In this document: in pieces, positions 32,401-42,960 of the stretch
How the letters are laid out: every line of letters begins with the position of its first letter
Position numbering within the stretch: the stretch's first letter is position 1
From: Zygnema cylindricum
Taxonomy: Eukaryota > Streptophyta > Zygnematophyceae > Zygnematales > Zygnemataceae
Length of the DNA stretch: 64,000 bases
NCBI GenBank assembly: GCA_037447655.1
Contig: JBBHKE010001884.1
Coordinates: 18,644 to 82,643 of the forward strand
Direction of reading: 5' to 3'
The notes under the pieces: model-generated
The model's database searches: none
Told to the model about the DNA's origin: nothing
Seen by the model: the letters and a program-made list of their open reading frames with translations, nothing else
Made by a program: the position numbers and the translations under genes

Positions 32401-34013
32401 AGAAGGGAAGAGAATGGAAGTGAATGGAAGAAGAGAAATGAAGCGAAGAGAAGAGAAGAGAAGTGAAGAGAAGAAAAGGGAAGAGAATAGAAGAAGAGGA
32501 GAGAGGAGAGTTAGAGAGAAGAGAGGATAGAGGAGAATTAGATTTGAGGGAGAAGAAGGAGAGAGGGGAGGGGAGCTGGGTGAGGGGAGAGGAAAGGAGA
32601 GAAGAGGAAAGGGGAAGGGAGGGAGGGTAGGAGTGGGGGAGGGCGGGGAGGGGAGGGGGGGGGAGAGGAGAAGAGAGGAAAGGAGAGGAGAAAGGAAAAG
32701 AGGGGGGAGGTGAGGAGAGGAGAGAAGGGGAGAAGCGATGAAAGAGGAGATGAAAGGAGAGGAGAGGAGGGGAGGGGAGGAGAGGAGAGGAGAGGAAAGA
32801 TTGGAGAGGGAAGAGGGGCGAGGGAAGAGGGGGAGGCGGAGGGAGGGAAAAGGGGTAGGATTGAGAGGCGAGAGGGAAGGGAGCAGGGGAGGAGAGGATT
32901 GGGGAGGAGAGGAGATAAGAGAAAAGAAGAGAACGACAAGATAAGAGAAGAGGAGAGAAGAGGATAAAAGGAGAGGCAGAAAAAGAAGAGAGGAGAGGAG
33001 AAGAGAAGAGATGAGGATAAGAGAAGTGGTTGGAAGAGAATAATAGAGGAGAGAAGAAGAGGAGAGATACGAAGAGAAGAGAAAAGAAGAAGAGAGGAAA
33101 GAGAGGATTGGAGAGACTAGAGGGGAAGAGGAGAGAGGGGAGAGGAGGGGAGGATAGGAGAGATGGGAGGAGAGGGGGGGAGAAGAGGGGGGCCAAGGAG
33201 AGAGGGAGGAGAGGGGGAGAAGTGAGGAAAAGGGAGGAAAGGGAAGGAGATAGTGTTAGATCTCCGTGAAATCCGGGTTTCGGCATGTCCCATACTAGGG
33301 AAAATTGAGCCGGCCAAGGCTTGAACGTGGGACCTTTCACTTTAACCGTGAACACGCTAACCACTACGCCACCAACTCGATGTTGGGCCTGGCGGGTCCG
33401 TACCCATTTATTTCGGGCGGCTTCGAATGTGGGCGTACCATATTACACCCCGTCTTGAACCGACATCCACGTGCCAACCCAAGATAAATGGGCGGCTTCG
33501 AATGTGGGCGTACCATATTACACCCCGTCTTGAACCGACATCCACGTGCCAACCCAAGAGATAGGAGTGGAGGAGACGGGAAAGGGGAGAAGAGAGAGGG
33601 GAGGAGAGGGGAGAGAGCAGGAGAGGGGAGAGGGGAGAGGAGAGTGGGAAGAAGGGTGGAGAGGGGAGGAGAGGAGAAGAGAGGAGAGGAGAAGAGAGGA
33701 GAACCGAGAGAAGAGAAGAGAACCACATATCGAAAAAGTTCCATTAAAAATTTGCATCCTAGTCAATCACCCTGCCAGTTGTTGAATATCCACGATTAGT
33801 AGAAGAGTAAAAGGCCCTAGAGGAAATAAAATAAAGTAAATTAAAATAAAAAAACATTTTTTTTAAAGAATCTTTACCTTCTTGAGGACGCAACATGCTC
33901 TTTAGACTACCATTCACCACGAACTCGTATATCAAAGTTTGTTCATTTTTCCAGTCACAGAATCCCAAGAGCTTCACAATATTAGTGTGACTCAATCTGG
34001 AAATCAATGACAC
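29402..34013 (-). CDS. Receptor-like Ser/Thr kinase, C-terminal kinase exons (N-terminal part not found)
   Basis: Five exons on the minus strand, in transcript order 33878-34013, 31955-32112, 30662-30810, 30023-30128 and 29402-29719, join in frame for 288 residues to TAG. Subdomains in order are [17 protein letters not shown] (IV), [11 protein letters not shown] (V), [13 protein letters not shown] (VIb, catalytic Asp), LADFGLV (VII), [12 protein letters not shown] (VIII), [16 protein letters not shown] (IX) and [17 protein letters not shown] (XI). The HRD and DFG residues are intact. The sequence style is that of plant RLK/Pelle kinases. The Gly loop, the Lys of subdomain II and any ectodomain should lie right of 34013, but I could not find them before the IPUT1-like gene starts at 50246. 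They may lie in short exons among the repeats, or the gene may be 5'-truncated. It would phosphorylate proteins at the plasma membrane if complete. Confidence 0.88.
32282..33250 (+). repeat. ~970-bp purine-only tract (GGAGA-type) in a kinase intron
   Basis: The + strand is almost purely A and G for nearly 1 kb, dominated by GAGGAGAGGAGA and GAAGAGAAGA words. In the kinase transcript this is a CU-rich intron stretch. The long frames that cross it on either strand are low-complexity artefacts. It abuts the 3' end of the SINE at 33256. Confidence 0.95.
33256..33392 (-). mobile_element. tRNA-derived SINE, copy 1
   Basis: The minus strand reads GGTGGCGTAGTGGTTAGCGT (tRNA A-box-like) and, about 30 bp on, CACGTTCAAGCCTTGG (B-box-like), then CCGGCTCAATTTTCCCTAGT and GGGACATGCCGAAACCCGGA. 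The same order occurs on the + strand at 35157-35285. After the body, the minus strand continues as a long polypyrimidine tract. These A and B boxes would allow RNA polymerase III transcription. Confidence 0.8.
33415..33561 (-). repeat. 75-bp tandem unit upstream of SINE copy 1
   Basis: Two copies (33415-33489 and 33490-33561) share GGGCGGCTTCGAATGTGGGC and the complement of TTGGCACGTGGATGTCGGTT. A diverged single copy occurs at 34945-35000 on the + strand ahead of SINE copy 2. On the minus strand it contains GGTTCAAGACGGG, itself B-box-like. Beyond it lies another purine tract (33562-33723). Confidence 0.85.
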
Positions 34014-34200
34014 CTGAATTAAAAAAACAAAACCATAATGAACACAATCAGCAAAGAAGTAGCGCCGTTTATCTTTGTTTTGACATTCACATATAAGCAC
34101 GTATAGAAAAACCTCTTTCCTGATATTTACATTAGTGATTTTTTTTATTTAATAATTGTAGGAAATCATTTGAATAAAACACCTGTGAACAAATTTAGTC

Positions 34201-34935
34201 TCTTTTTATCTCTCGCTCTCTCACTCTCTCTCCCCCGCTCTCGTCTCTAATTCCCTCTCCTATCTCATCTCTGCTCTATCCTCTCCCCTCTTTATCGCCC
34301 CACTCTTTGCATTTCTCCTCTTTGCCTCTCCCTCTTCTCTTTGCCGTTCTCCTCTCTCCTCCTTTTGCTTGCTTCCCCACTCTTTCTAACTATGTCTTTT
34401 TCTCTATATCTCCTCTGTCCTCTCCTCTTTTCCGTCTCCCTTCCTATCTTTGTCTCACTCTGTCCCAATCCTCTCTGCCTTATCTCTCACTCATCTCCCC
34501 TCCAATTTTTCTTTGCCTCCTCCCTCCACTCACCATTCTCCTCTACTGCATTTTTCTCTATCCTCTCCCCTCTCCTCCTTGTCTCTCTGTTCCCTTTGCC
34601 TATCTCCTCTGTCCTCTCTCTATGTCCATTTCCCTTTTTTTTCTGTCTCTACCCTCTCTCCGTCCCTCTCTCTCTCCTCTCCTATTCCGCTCCTCTACCA
34701 CCGCCTGCCCCGTTTGTCTTACTCTCTCCAGTCTCCTCTCACTATTCCTTTCCTCTGTCTTGGTTTGTCTCTTTGCTCTCTCTCACTCTCTCTATCCCTT
34801 TCCTCTGTCTTGGTTTGTCTCTTTGCTCTCTCTCACTCTCTCTATCCCTTTCCTTTGTCTTTGTTTGTCTCTTTGCTCTCTCTCACTCTTTATTTGTGCC
34901 TATGTGCTCTCTCTCTCTCCCTATCCTCTCTGTCT
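34201..34935 (+). repeat. Pyrimidine-rich tract with 50-bp tandem repeat
   Basis: The tract is CT-rich, with TCTCTC and CTCCTCT words. From 34751 a 50-bp unit (TCCTCTGTCTTGGTTTGTCT...) is present almost exactly twice and a third time in part, to about 34890. Overlapping Ser/Leu-rich frames here are composition artefacts. Confidence 0.93.
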
Positions 34936-35156
34936 TATTCGATTGGCACGTGGCTGCCGATTCAATACGAGGTAGAATGTGGTCCGTCCACACTAAAAGT
35001 GGAAAGCTCTTCTTGGATATTTCGCAAAAGTATCTGTAGACATGTTAGCTCATTTTCCAAATCTTCTACTTCCCGAGGAAGTGCTCCTCTCATTTTAATA
35101 ATGTAAAAAACAAAACAATTAAAATACAATTGTTTTTTTTACCCGTCAGGCTCTAC

Positions 35157-35285
35157 TTAAAGGAGGTGGTGTAGTAGTTAGCGCGATCACAGCTTGAGTT
35201 AAGGTCTCAGGTTTGAGTCCTGGCCGGCTCAACTTTTCCCTAGTTTGGGACATATCGAACTCCGGATTTTCCGGAAATCAAATAA
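35157..35285 (+). mobile_element. tRNA-derived SINE, copy 2
   Basis: GGTGGTGTAGTAGTTAGCGC (A-box-like) and CAGGTTTGAGTCCTGGCCGG (B-box-like) are followed by CTCAACTTTTCCCTAGTTTGG and GACATATCGAACTCCGGA, matching copy 1 across the body. A pyrimidine tract starts within about 20 bp of the 3' end, as in copy 1. Confidence 0.8.
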
Positions 35286-35399
35286 GTTTCTCTGTTCTCC
35301 AATCTCCTCAAGCAGTTTGCCCTTCTCTTTTTTACACTCTGTCTAACTCCTTGTTCCGTCTCTCTCCACTTTGTGTTTTTCGTTTTCTCGATCACCCTC

Positions 35400-35735
35400 C
35401 ACTCTATGTTTCTCCTCTCAGTCCCTCTCCTATGTCACCTGTCTCTCTCTTTTTTTTGCTTCTCTCTCTCTCTCTCCTATCTATACCACTCTCCTTCCTT
35501 TCCCTCGTTCTCCTCCTTCTCCACCCCTCCCTCCCTCCCCCCTCCCCCCCTCCCCCCCTCCCCCCCTCCCTCCCTCCCTCCCTCCCTCCCCCCCCCCCCC
35601 CCCTCCCTCCCTCCCTCCCTCCCCCACTCCCCCACTCCCTCCCCCCCCTCCCCCCCCCTCCCCCCCTCCCTCCCTCCCTCCCTACCCCCCTCCCTCCCTC
35701 CCTCCCTCGCTCCCCCCCTCCCTCCCTCCCCATCT
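35400..35735 (+). repeat. C-rich CCCTCCC polypyrimidine tract
   Basis: Pure C/T sequence with runs of up to 15 C (about 35588-35602), mostly CCCTCCCTCCC and CCCCCCTCC. The complement is G-rich and could form quadruplexes. The Pro/Ser-only frames here are not genes. Confidence 0.95.
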
Positions 35736-36306
35736 TCTATCTCATTCTGCGTTCCACCACATATTATTCTTTTTAGTGCGATTCCGGGCCATTATTTCGT
35801 ACACGGTTTCGTACGATTTCATTGGTACTTCGAAATCGTATCGTCACATCATCATTATCGATTTTACAGTGGAACATCAAATTATGTGTCAAACATACGT
35901 GCAGACGTTCCCACGATATATTATTGCTTGTTGGCTTGTACACATGGCATTTGGTCATTTGACAGCCACTTAGTTCTTCTTTGTTTGCAGTAGAATAAAT
36001 AGAGTAGAACAACAAACAAGAATTATCATTCACAAACAAATTAAGCTTGGCAGTTTTAGCATTCAGAATCAGTTTATCATTGGACATTGTCCTTTCATTA
36101 CATTTGTATTCCTTTTCTATTATAATGGAATCTACTTGCTGAACGTCTATCTAATCTATGCCTTGCCACATGTGAATGCCTTTACTCTTCCCACCTACAC
36201 CTCTGTTTGTTTCTACCTCTGTGACTTATCAAGTTCGTCGCTTCTGCGAATCTTGTTAATCTGATCTGGTGCACGTGGTCCTAGGAAATCTTCCTAGTTA
36301 CTCGCA

Positions 36307-37260
36307 ATGTCTGATCAAGGTCAACAGGTCATGGGCCCGCTAGGCGCCCTTGATAAGTTCAAAGGATCAATTTATCAGTTGTGGAGGTGTCGGGCCGAAG
36401 CGGCCCTTGAGGAGAGGAATTGCTTGGGGATTGTTACTCGAGCAGAGACGCGTCCGATTCCTGCGGATGCAAACAGTGTGAAAGCACATGAGACAAAGGC
36501 GATGAAAGACTGTTACATGCGGGAGATTCGAGCTAAGAATTGCTTGATTCGCGAGCTGGCAGATAATTAGCTGAGAAATGTGACGAGACTCAAAACCTCT
36601 ACAGAGATTTGGGAATCCCTAGAGGTGACACACAAAATCTCAGGTATGCCAGCAAGAATCAAACTCGAAAAGACACTCATGACGACTGTCTACCAAGATG
36701 GCACATCTATGGAGGCTTACACCTCTCACTATGCCAACCTCTTGGCCGAAGCCGATGCTGTCGGTTTCATTCTCCCCACACACACCAAAATCACCCTTCT
36801 CATGCTTTTACTCCCAATCGAGTACAAACCCATACTCACTTGGTTGGATCAGAAAGAAGTCTCCACATGGAAGTGGAACGAAGTTGTCGAAGGACTACTG
36901 AAAGATGAATTTAACACAAAAATCATGACGAATCGCAATATGAACTCCGAAGGCTCCGCATTTGCATCTGGGAGCAGAATCAACAACTGAGACAGAAGGA
37001 ACAACAGAGACAGAAGGGGCAATCAGAACCGCGATAAGAAAGATGACAGAAAGTGTTTCTACTGTGACAAAATAGGTCATTTTATCTCAGTTTGCAAGAA
37101 ATACGCTCTGGACAAACAAATTGGAAAGGTGGATGAGTCTAAGCTGAAAAGGGGGAAGGGGAAAGGGAAAGAGATAGTGAGCTCGCAAGCGATGATGGCA
37201 TCATCCTTCGCAGTCGGCCCCAACGACTAGATGATCGACACATGTGCTTCAAAACACATG
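36307..37260 (+). pseudogene. copia C gag and protease
   Basis: The gag capsid region is in two frames (36307-36570 and 36580-36990), separated by a TAG at 36568-36570. RLKTSTEIWESLEVTH and LLMLLLPIEYKPILTWL are typical copia gag motifs. The zinc knuckle CFYCDKIGHFISVC sits in a short frame after a stop at about 36988. The protease active-site triplet D-T-G is D-T-C here, which should abolish activity. Confidence 0.84.
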
Positions 37261-37516
37261 TGTAACAGGCGCTAATGGTACACAATTTTCAACCAAACAA
37301 CCCCATCTCGAATTTTCATGGGAGACAATCACTCCACACTTGCAACTGGATCCAGAGACATAGAGATAGAGGCGTTAGGAAAAGGAAAACTAACATTTCG
37401 GACAATCACGTTTGTCATATATGTCCTAGATTTTAAGATAAACCTCTACTCTATCCCTCAAGCAGAGAATAGCAGCATCATACCAGTATGGCAAAAAGGA
37501 GGAAAGATCAAAACTA

Positions 37517-38785
37517 TTGAGGGAGGGGCTAATCATTGCAGAGGGAGAACGGATGGCACATCGGACTTACCGTCTCAAGTGTAACCCAAAGTTGAAGTCA
37601 ATTGCTCTCGCGGCAAGATCAACGCTTCAAGCGAAAAACTCATCGCCAACTGCAGGCACAGAAAACACCAAGATAAACATCACCGAAAAGGAGTTGATCG
37701 AAACAAAGACTCACAATTTATCAAAGCAGTTTTTGTGGCACTGCAGACTGGGTCACTTACATATAGAAGGGATGAGAAAAATGATCAAAGGAAACATGGC
37801 ACATGGAATCGGACTTCCATCAGTAAAGGACTCACCGTAACCGTGTCATGGCTGCGAGATGGGAAAGTCCCACCGTCTACCCTTTCCAAAAGGAGGTGCA
37901 CAAAGAGCTAGCCGACCACTTGAGGTCGTGCCCTCAGACATTTGGGGACCCACGAAAGTTGCGTCATGCAACGGTAAACGGTACATGGTTACATTCATTG
38001 ACGACTTCACTAGGATGACACACATCTTCCTACTCAGTCACAAGAGCAAAGTTTTCAGTCATTTCAAGGCATGCAATGCAGCCGTTGAGAACAAGCATGG
38101 CATGTCAATTACTTGTTTAAGAAGTGACAGGGCGGAGAGTACCTTTCGAATGAATTTAACGACTTCCTCACAACTGAGGGAATCAAACATCGTTTGACAG
38201 CACCAGCGACACCGGAACAGAACGGCGTGGCAGAGAGAATGAATCGTACACTCACCGAGATGATGACAAACATGATGGCTGTCGATAATACTAAGCCACA
38301 GTATTGGGGGGAAGCTTTGAGCACCGCCGCATACCTGCGAAGCAGATGTCCAACAAGAGTGTTAGATAACTCCACACCGTTCGAGCAATGGCATGGGTTT
38401 TCGACCGAACCTATCCCACCTGAAAGTATTTGGAAGCAGGGCCTACATTTATAACCACAACAACAAAGGTGGAAAACTGGGACGTAAAGCAATTGAAGGG
38501 ACATTTCCCGGTTACGACGAGCATAGCAAAGCATACAGGTTGCTAAACAATGCCACAAGAAAGATAATCATCAAGAGAAGTGTCAATTTTGGCGAAAAAC
38601 CACAGTCCAACAACAGTGGGAGTGAACAAGGAGGTGAGGCATTTACCTTTGATGAACAGGTGAAACCATCATCACCTAACCCATCAAATACTCCGCCAAG
38701 AGATAGTGATTTAGAAGAGAGGAAACAGATGATCACCTTCCGGAGCCGAAAACTCCCGAAAAGGTGCAACCACAACCAGAGGTAG
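37517..38785 (+). pseudogene. copia C integrase
   Basis: HCRLGHLHIEGM, then CEMGKSHRLPF, form the zinc-binding region. SDIWGPTKV (first Asp), RSDR (second Asp, followed by a frameshift at about 38145) and EQNGVAERMNRTLTEM (Glu present) make the core. The C-terminal part (SRAYIYNHNNKGGKLGRKAI...GYDEHSKAYRLLN) follows after another frameshift near 38430. Confidence 0.85.
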
Positions 38786-39125
38786 AGTTAGAAGGTGACC
38801 CCGTCGCACCCGCCGAGGAGATCACTGCATCAACAAAGAGAGACGAAGCTGAGAAAGCAGCGGAAGCATAAACAAAGAGAGACGAAGCTGAGAAAGCAGC
38901 GGAAGCAGTGGTGGAAAAGAGGAAGAAAAAACACTCAACAACAAACCTAATCGACAGACCGAGCCGGGTCAGAAACCCACCTAAGAAGTTCGTTGAGTGA
39001 TCGGAGACGTCAAAGGCTCCAACGAAAAAGTTTGCTGGTATCGCACAGGTTGAGGAACCGTTAACCCTCAAAAGCGCTCTTGTAGGTGAAGACTTTGACA
39101 AGTGGAAAGCCGCCACCAATGAGGA

Positions 39126-39752
39126 GTGCCAGAGGGGAGAAAACCAATTGGGAGTAAGTGGACTTTTAAGATAAAAAGAAACCCAGACGGAACAATTGAA
39201 CGCTACAAAGCAAGGTTGGTTGCTAAGGGGTACACTCAGAAGGAGGGCATAGACTACAAGGAGACATTCGCACCGGTCGTGAAATTTACCTTAGTACGGG
39301 CACTCATTGCCCTCGCCGCCATCCTCGACTTCGAAGTTGAACAGATGGACGTGAAGACGGCTTTCCTCCACGGAGAACTCGAGGAGGAGCTTTACATGAC
39401 CCAGTCGGAAGGGTATGAGGACCCGATGAACCCCCATAAGGTTTGCAAACTCTCCAAGGCCCTTTACAGCCTTAAGCAGTCTCCCAGATTATGGAACATT
39501 AAGATAGATGAATACCTGCAAAGAGAGCGATTTGTAAAGATTCAATCAGATAACTCAGTGTATTACCATCGTGAAAGCCAGATAATCATAGCAATCTATA
39601 TAGACGATTTGATGATACTAGGAAAAACCAAAGAGGTTATAGCAAAATTTAAACAGATGCTATCGCAAGCCTTTGAGATGAAGGATTTAGGTGAGATTAA
39701 ATATGTACTTGGCATTGAAGTGGTTAGAGATAGAGAGAACTGTTGTTTTTGA
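39126..39752 (+). pseudogene. copia C reverse transcriptase, 3' truncated
   Basis: One frame of 208 codons includes GSKWTFKIKRNPDGTIERYK, AFLHGELEEELYM, KALYSLKQSPRLW and the YIDD box (IYIDDLMILG). It ends with DLGEIKYVLGIEVVRD; four codons later comes a stop in unrelated sequence. Confidence 0.9.
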
Positions 39753-39754
39753 AA

Positions 39755-40870
39755 TGTTAGTTTCGTACTTACGCCACATTTTGTGTGCACGCGACGTTTC
39801 GTGCGTAGATTATTACCGTAAATATTGTGGTGGTACAAATGGAGGTTCGAATGGATTTGTGGATTGGGGGAGTAATTGTACGATTGAAATTAAAGGGATT
39901 AATTGAGTGGCTCGGAATACGTTTACAAATGGACGGCGGATCGCGAAGCGATCCGATGTGAAATTTATTAAATGTTGAATATGTACGCCGCCGGTACGAA
40001 GCGTCTTATTTGGACAAGTGTACTTTATTTGCGAGAGGCATATTTATTGCAAAGGACGCAAGTTCGGTACAGTTTAATTTCGGCAAGTGGTCCGTGGTAC
40101 ATTTGGAGGGCGGACGGCGTCCGCCAATATTTCTAAAGGATTGTATTTTGATAATGTGGTATCAAGTGGACCGTACGTATGTGATGTCGGTTCATGACGT
40201 GGTTTCGTCCTCAAGTGACTAATCAAGTTGATACTCAGTACGCGGATTTTACGGAAGCGTCGATGTAAATATTTGGTTGAATATTGATGTGTCTTTTGTG
40301 AATTAATTATTAGTGTAGATTTACTCACTTTGACATACCTTGAAGTATTCGGGTATACCGACATTAATAGAGGTAGCTGGTAGATAGCGTACGTCTGATA
40401 TGCCTCCCTACATTCAGCAGTAAGCTCTTGTATATATTTGTAGGACTTCGTCATTTTAGGACATAGGAACTTTTTGGACCAAAAACTGTTTATGGTTATT
40501 TTTGGTAATTTTATCTGAGGATTACTCTCAGATATGCAAGCGGAATTGTCTGAAATTCTGCATGTGAGTTCCTAATTATATTTTTAATATTGTCACAGAT
40601 TTTCAGGTCTATTGTGTGCCTGGTCTGTGTTTTACTTTATTGTGAAGTTAGTCTGTCTGATCAAAGTTTTGGCCGATTGTTTTTCTGCAACTTTGACTAG
40701 ATGATGTGATCAATCTATTCATTATTTTTGTCTGAAACTTTGTGAGGTCATTTTATATCCTAGATAATATGTGTAAATGTAATTTCAGCTTGTTTTGTTA
40801 ATTCTGTTGAATTCTGTGTTTATCCAAAGTAGGCTGTTTTTAGGGTAGTAAGTGGTGCTTCCTAGGGTGA
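39755..40870. other. Unassigned stretch with short perfect hairpins
   Basis: No gene recognised. The stretch contains CGGATCGCGAAGCGATCCG (an 8-bp stem, about 39939-39957) and GGCGGACGGCGTCCGCC (a 7-bp stem, about 40109-40125). A primer-site-like TGGTATCAAGTGG lies at about 40158. It separates the truncated copia C from copia D and could contain the 5' remains of D, but this is not shown. Confidence 0.5.
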
Positions 40871-40874
40871 ATCC

Positions 40875-42168
40875 ATGGCTAGAAATGGCTATGGACAACA
40901 ATATGCACCTGTGGTTAAGTTTGATAGTTTAAGGATGATTATTGCGATTGCTGCTGCTAAGAGAAAGCATATCCACCAAATGGATGTGGAAACTGCTTTT
41001 CTAAACGGAGAATTGGAAGAAGAAGTTTATATGAAGATTCCAGAAGGAGTTTCGGGCAAACCGGGACATGTGTGGAAGTTGAAGAAGTCGCTCTATGGAC
41101 TTAAGCAAGCTCCAAGGACATGGTACACTCGTCTCCATAAGGTACTTTTGGATTTTGGCTTTGTTCGTACGTTTTCAGATTTAGGTGTTTATGTGAAAGG
41201 AGAAGGAGTTGATCAAATTATTTTTAGTGTGTATGTTGATGATTTTATGATGATTTCAGAGTATTGAAAGGATTCAAGAATTGAAATGTTTTCTCAGTAA
41301 ATTCTTCAAAGTTACGGATTTAGGAGAAACTAAGGACATTCTTGGTATTGAGGTGATAAGAGATAAGTTTGGTTCTTTGAAACTTAGTCAAGAACAATAT
41401 TGTAAAGAAGTCTTAGCTAAGTTCTCTATGTTTAATGCTAAGCCTTTAAGTACACCTTTGGATCATAGAGTTCAGTTGAGTAAAGCAGAAAGTGAGTCAA
41501 CAATTGATGTACCTTATGGAGAAGTCGTTGGTTGTTTGATGTACCTTAGTGTTGGAACTAGACCAGATATTTCAGCTGCTGTTAGCATTGTGAGTAAGTA
41601 TTGTCAAGCACCTAAGAAGTGTCATTGGGAGAGTGTTAAAAGGATATTTAGATATTTGGTTGGAACCTTAAGTTATAGTTTAGTTTATAAGGCATATTCA
41701 GAGTTAGATTGTTTTGGATATTGTGATTCCGATTGGGGTGGAGACTTCGACACGAGAAAGTCAACATCCGGTTACGCTTTTGTTTTATGTGGAGGTGCGA
41801 TTTTGTGGAGTTCGAGACTTCAACCTACGGTGGCCTTGAGTTCGACGGAGGCCGAATATATGGCGGCTTGCCATGCTGCCAAAGCTTCAATTTGGTTAAG
41901 AGAAATGTTAAGTGAGTTGGAAATTATTATTAAATGTATGAAGTTGTTCTCAGATAGTATGTTTAGCATTGCATTGGCTAAGAATCCAGTGTTTCATAAG
42001 AGGACTAAGCACATTAGGATTCAATGGCATTTTATGAGAGATTTAGTAAATGCTGGTGAGATTAAGTTCATTTTTGTACCAACGAGTGAAGAAGCAGCTG
42101 ACATGTTAACTAAAGCTGCTATGTATGATGTCTTTGTGAGAGGAAGGCCTAAGTTAGGATTATTTTGA
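40875..42168 (+). pseudogene. copia D reverse transcriptase and RNase H
   Basis: Frame 1 (40875-41267): HQMDVETAFLNGELEEEVYM, KSLYGLKQAPRTWY and the catalytic SVYVDDF. One frameshift at about 41262 leads to frame 2 (to 42168): KVTDLGETKDILGIEVIRD, GCLMYLSVGTRPDISAAVS, then RNase H with YCDSDWGGD (acidic catalytic residues), STEAEYMA and the C-terminal AADMLTKAAMYDVFVRGR. A single frame break stands between this and an intact RT-RNase H. Confidence 0.92.
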
Positions 42169-42960
42169 GTTTGGTTAAGATTTAGTGTAGATTCAACATT
42201 GAGAGGGGGATTGTTAGGACGTACAATTTTTGAATCTACGTTTACGTTGGTTCGTTTTTAGTGTGGTTTAGATTTGGTCTCGCGTCACTTCGCGTATTTA
42301 GTTTGGTTTCATTTAGTACTATGTGCGTCGGTTTGCAAATTCGGTTTTGTTTTGTACAGTTTGATTTATTATTTCGTGCGTGCACTTTTCACACGTACAC
42401 GATTAGATTTGATTTCGTTTCGGTTAAGTTCTAGATTAATACTTCGGGAAGTTTTATTTCGCTCGATGTACATCTAGTATGTTCCTTTCGCATAAGTTAA
42501 TTTTGTCGTACAAGATTGTCAGTTTGGTTTCTAGTAGTTTCATTTTGTTTTGTACCACATTTACGTCTAAGTACATTTAGACACTTCTAGAGTTAGTGTT
42601 CTAGATTGTTTCTACGGCTAAGTTAAAAAGCCATTGTGTGAGTTAGATTGTACAACAATTTAGGAATCAATCAAGAGTCAATTAAGGAGGAATGAATTAA
42701 GAGAAGTGTAATGTTAAAGGATTGAGTTAATATGAGATTATGTTATTGAGTATTTAATTTCTTTCTATCTTGGATTATGAGCTTTCAATGTGTTATAATG
42801 TTTGATTTGATCTCAGTTTCGTTTCCGCATTAAGACATTTAAGTATTTGTGAGCGCATTCCGATTGACTCTTATTCCTATCAGAGATTTGCTTTTTAAGT
42901 TTTGAATTAATTGTTGGAGAGAGATTTCCTCTAGGCATTTTGGTTTAGTGACTGGAGAAT
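40875..42960 (+). mobile_element. Ty1/copia element D, 5' truncated (RT, RNase H, 3' LTR)
   Basis: The coding part begins inside RT (YAPVVKFDSLRMIIAIAAAK), close to the same position in copia A and B. It runs through RNase H to a stop at 42168. A purine tract, GAGAGGGGGA, at about 42201 is followed by TGTTAGGACGTAC, the likely LTR start. The LTR end is not defined; 42960 is approximate. The RT/RNase H sequence resembles copia B closely and is much better preserved, so D is the youngest of that lineage here. Confidence 0.85.

Larger units (their letters stand above)
36307..39752 (+). mobile_element. Ty1/copia element C, truncated inside RT
   Basis: Gag starts at ATG 36307 (MSDQGQQVMGPLGALDKFKG). 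A zinc knuckle CFYCDKIGHFISVC lies at about 37060. The protease site is mutated (MIDTCASKHMC). Integrase (HCRLGHLHIEGM to the core) and RT (KARLVAKGYTQKEGIDYKET to YIDDLMILG) follow. RT ends at about 39750 after YVLGIEVVRDREN; RNase H and the 3' LTR are absent. Stops (36568, 36988, 37228) and frameshifts (about 38145, 38430, 39000) show decay. It belongs to a different copia lineage from A and B: its integrase keeps NGVAERMNRT with the catalytic Glu. LTRs could not be delimited. Confidence 0.9.

Noticed and set aside
32288-33364. 358-codon minus-strand Ser/Pro/Leu-rich open frame
   Set aside because: It spans a pure pyrimidine tract and a SINE; stop-free only because the tract lacks stop codons on that strand.
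34973-35105. Small minus-strand frame (MRGALPREVEDLENELT...)
   Set aside because: It looks protein-like and could be an exon, but it has no clear splice sites, ends inside the repeat unit and matches nothing I recognise.
34307-35106. Long Ser/Leu-rich + strand frames in three registers
   Set aside because: All three registers are open at once over a CT-rich tract, so composition explains them.
35213-35993. Pro/Ser-only frames on + and Gly/Arg-only frame on -
   Set aside because: Derived from CCCTCCC repeats; no domain.
35773-36087. 104-codon minus-strand frame
   Set aside because: Tested as the missing kinase N-lobe; it has no Gly loop or VAIK motif.
40158-40171. TGGTATCAAGTGG as a copia primer-binding site
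   Set aside because: No LTR end or gag next to it; a chance match is possible.
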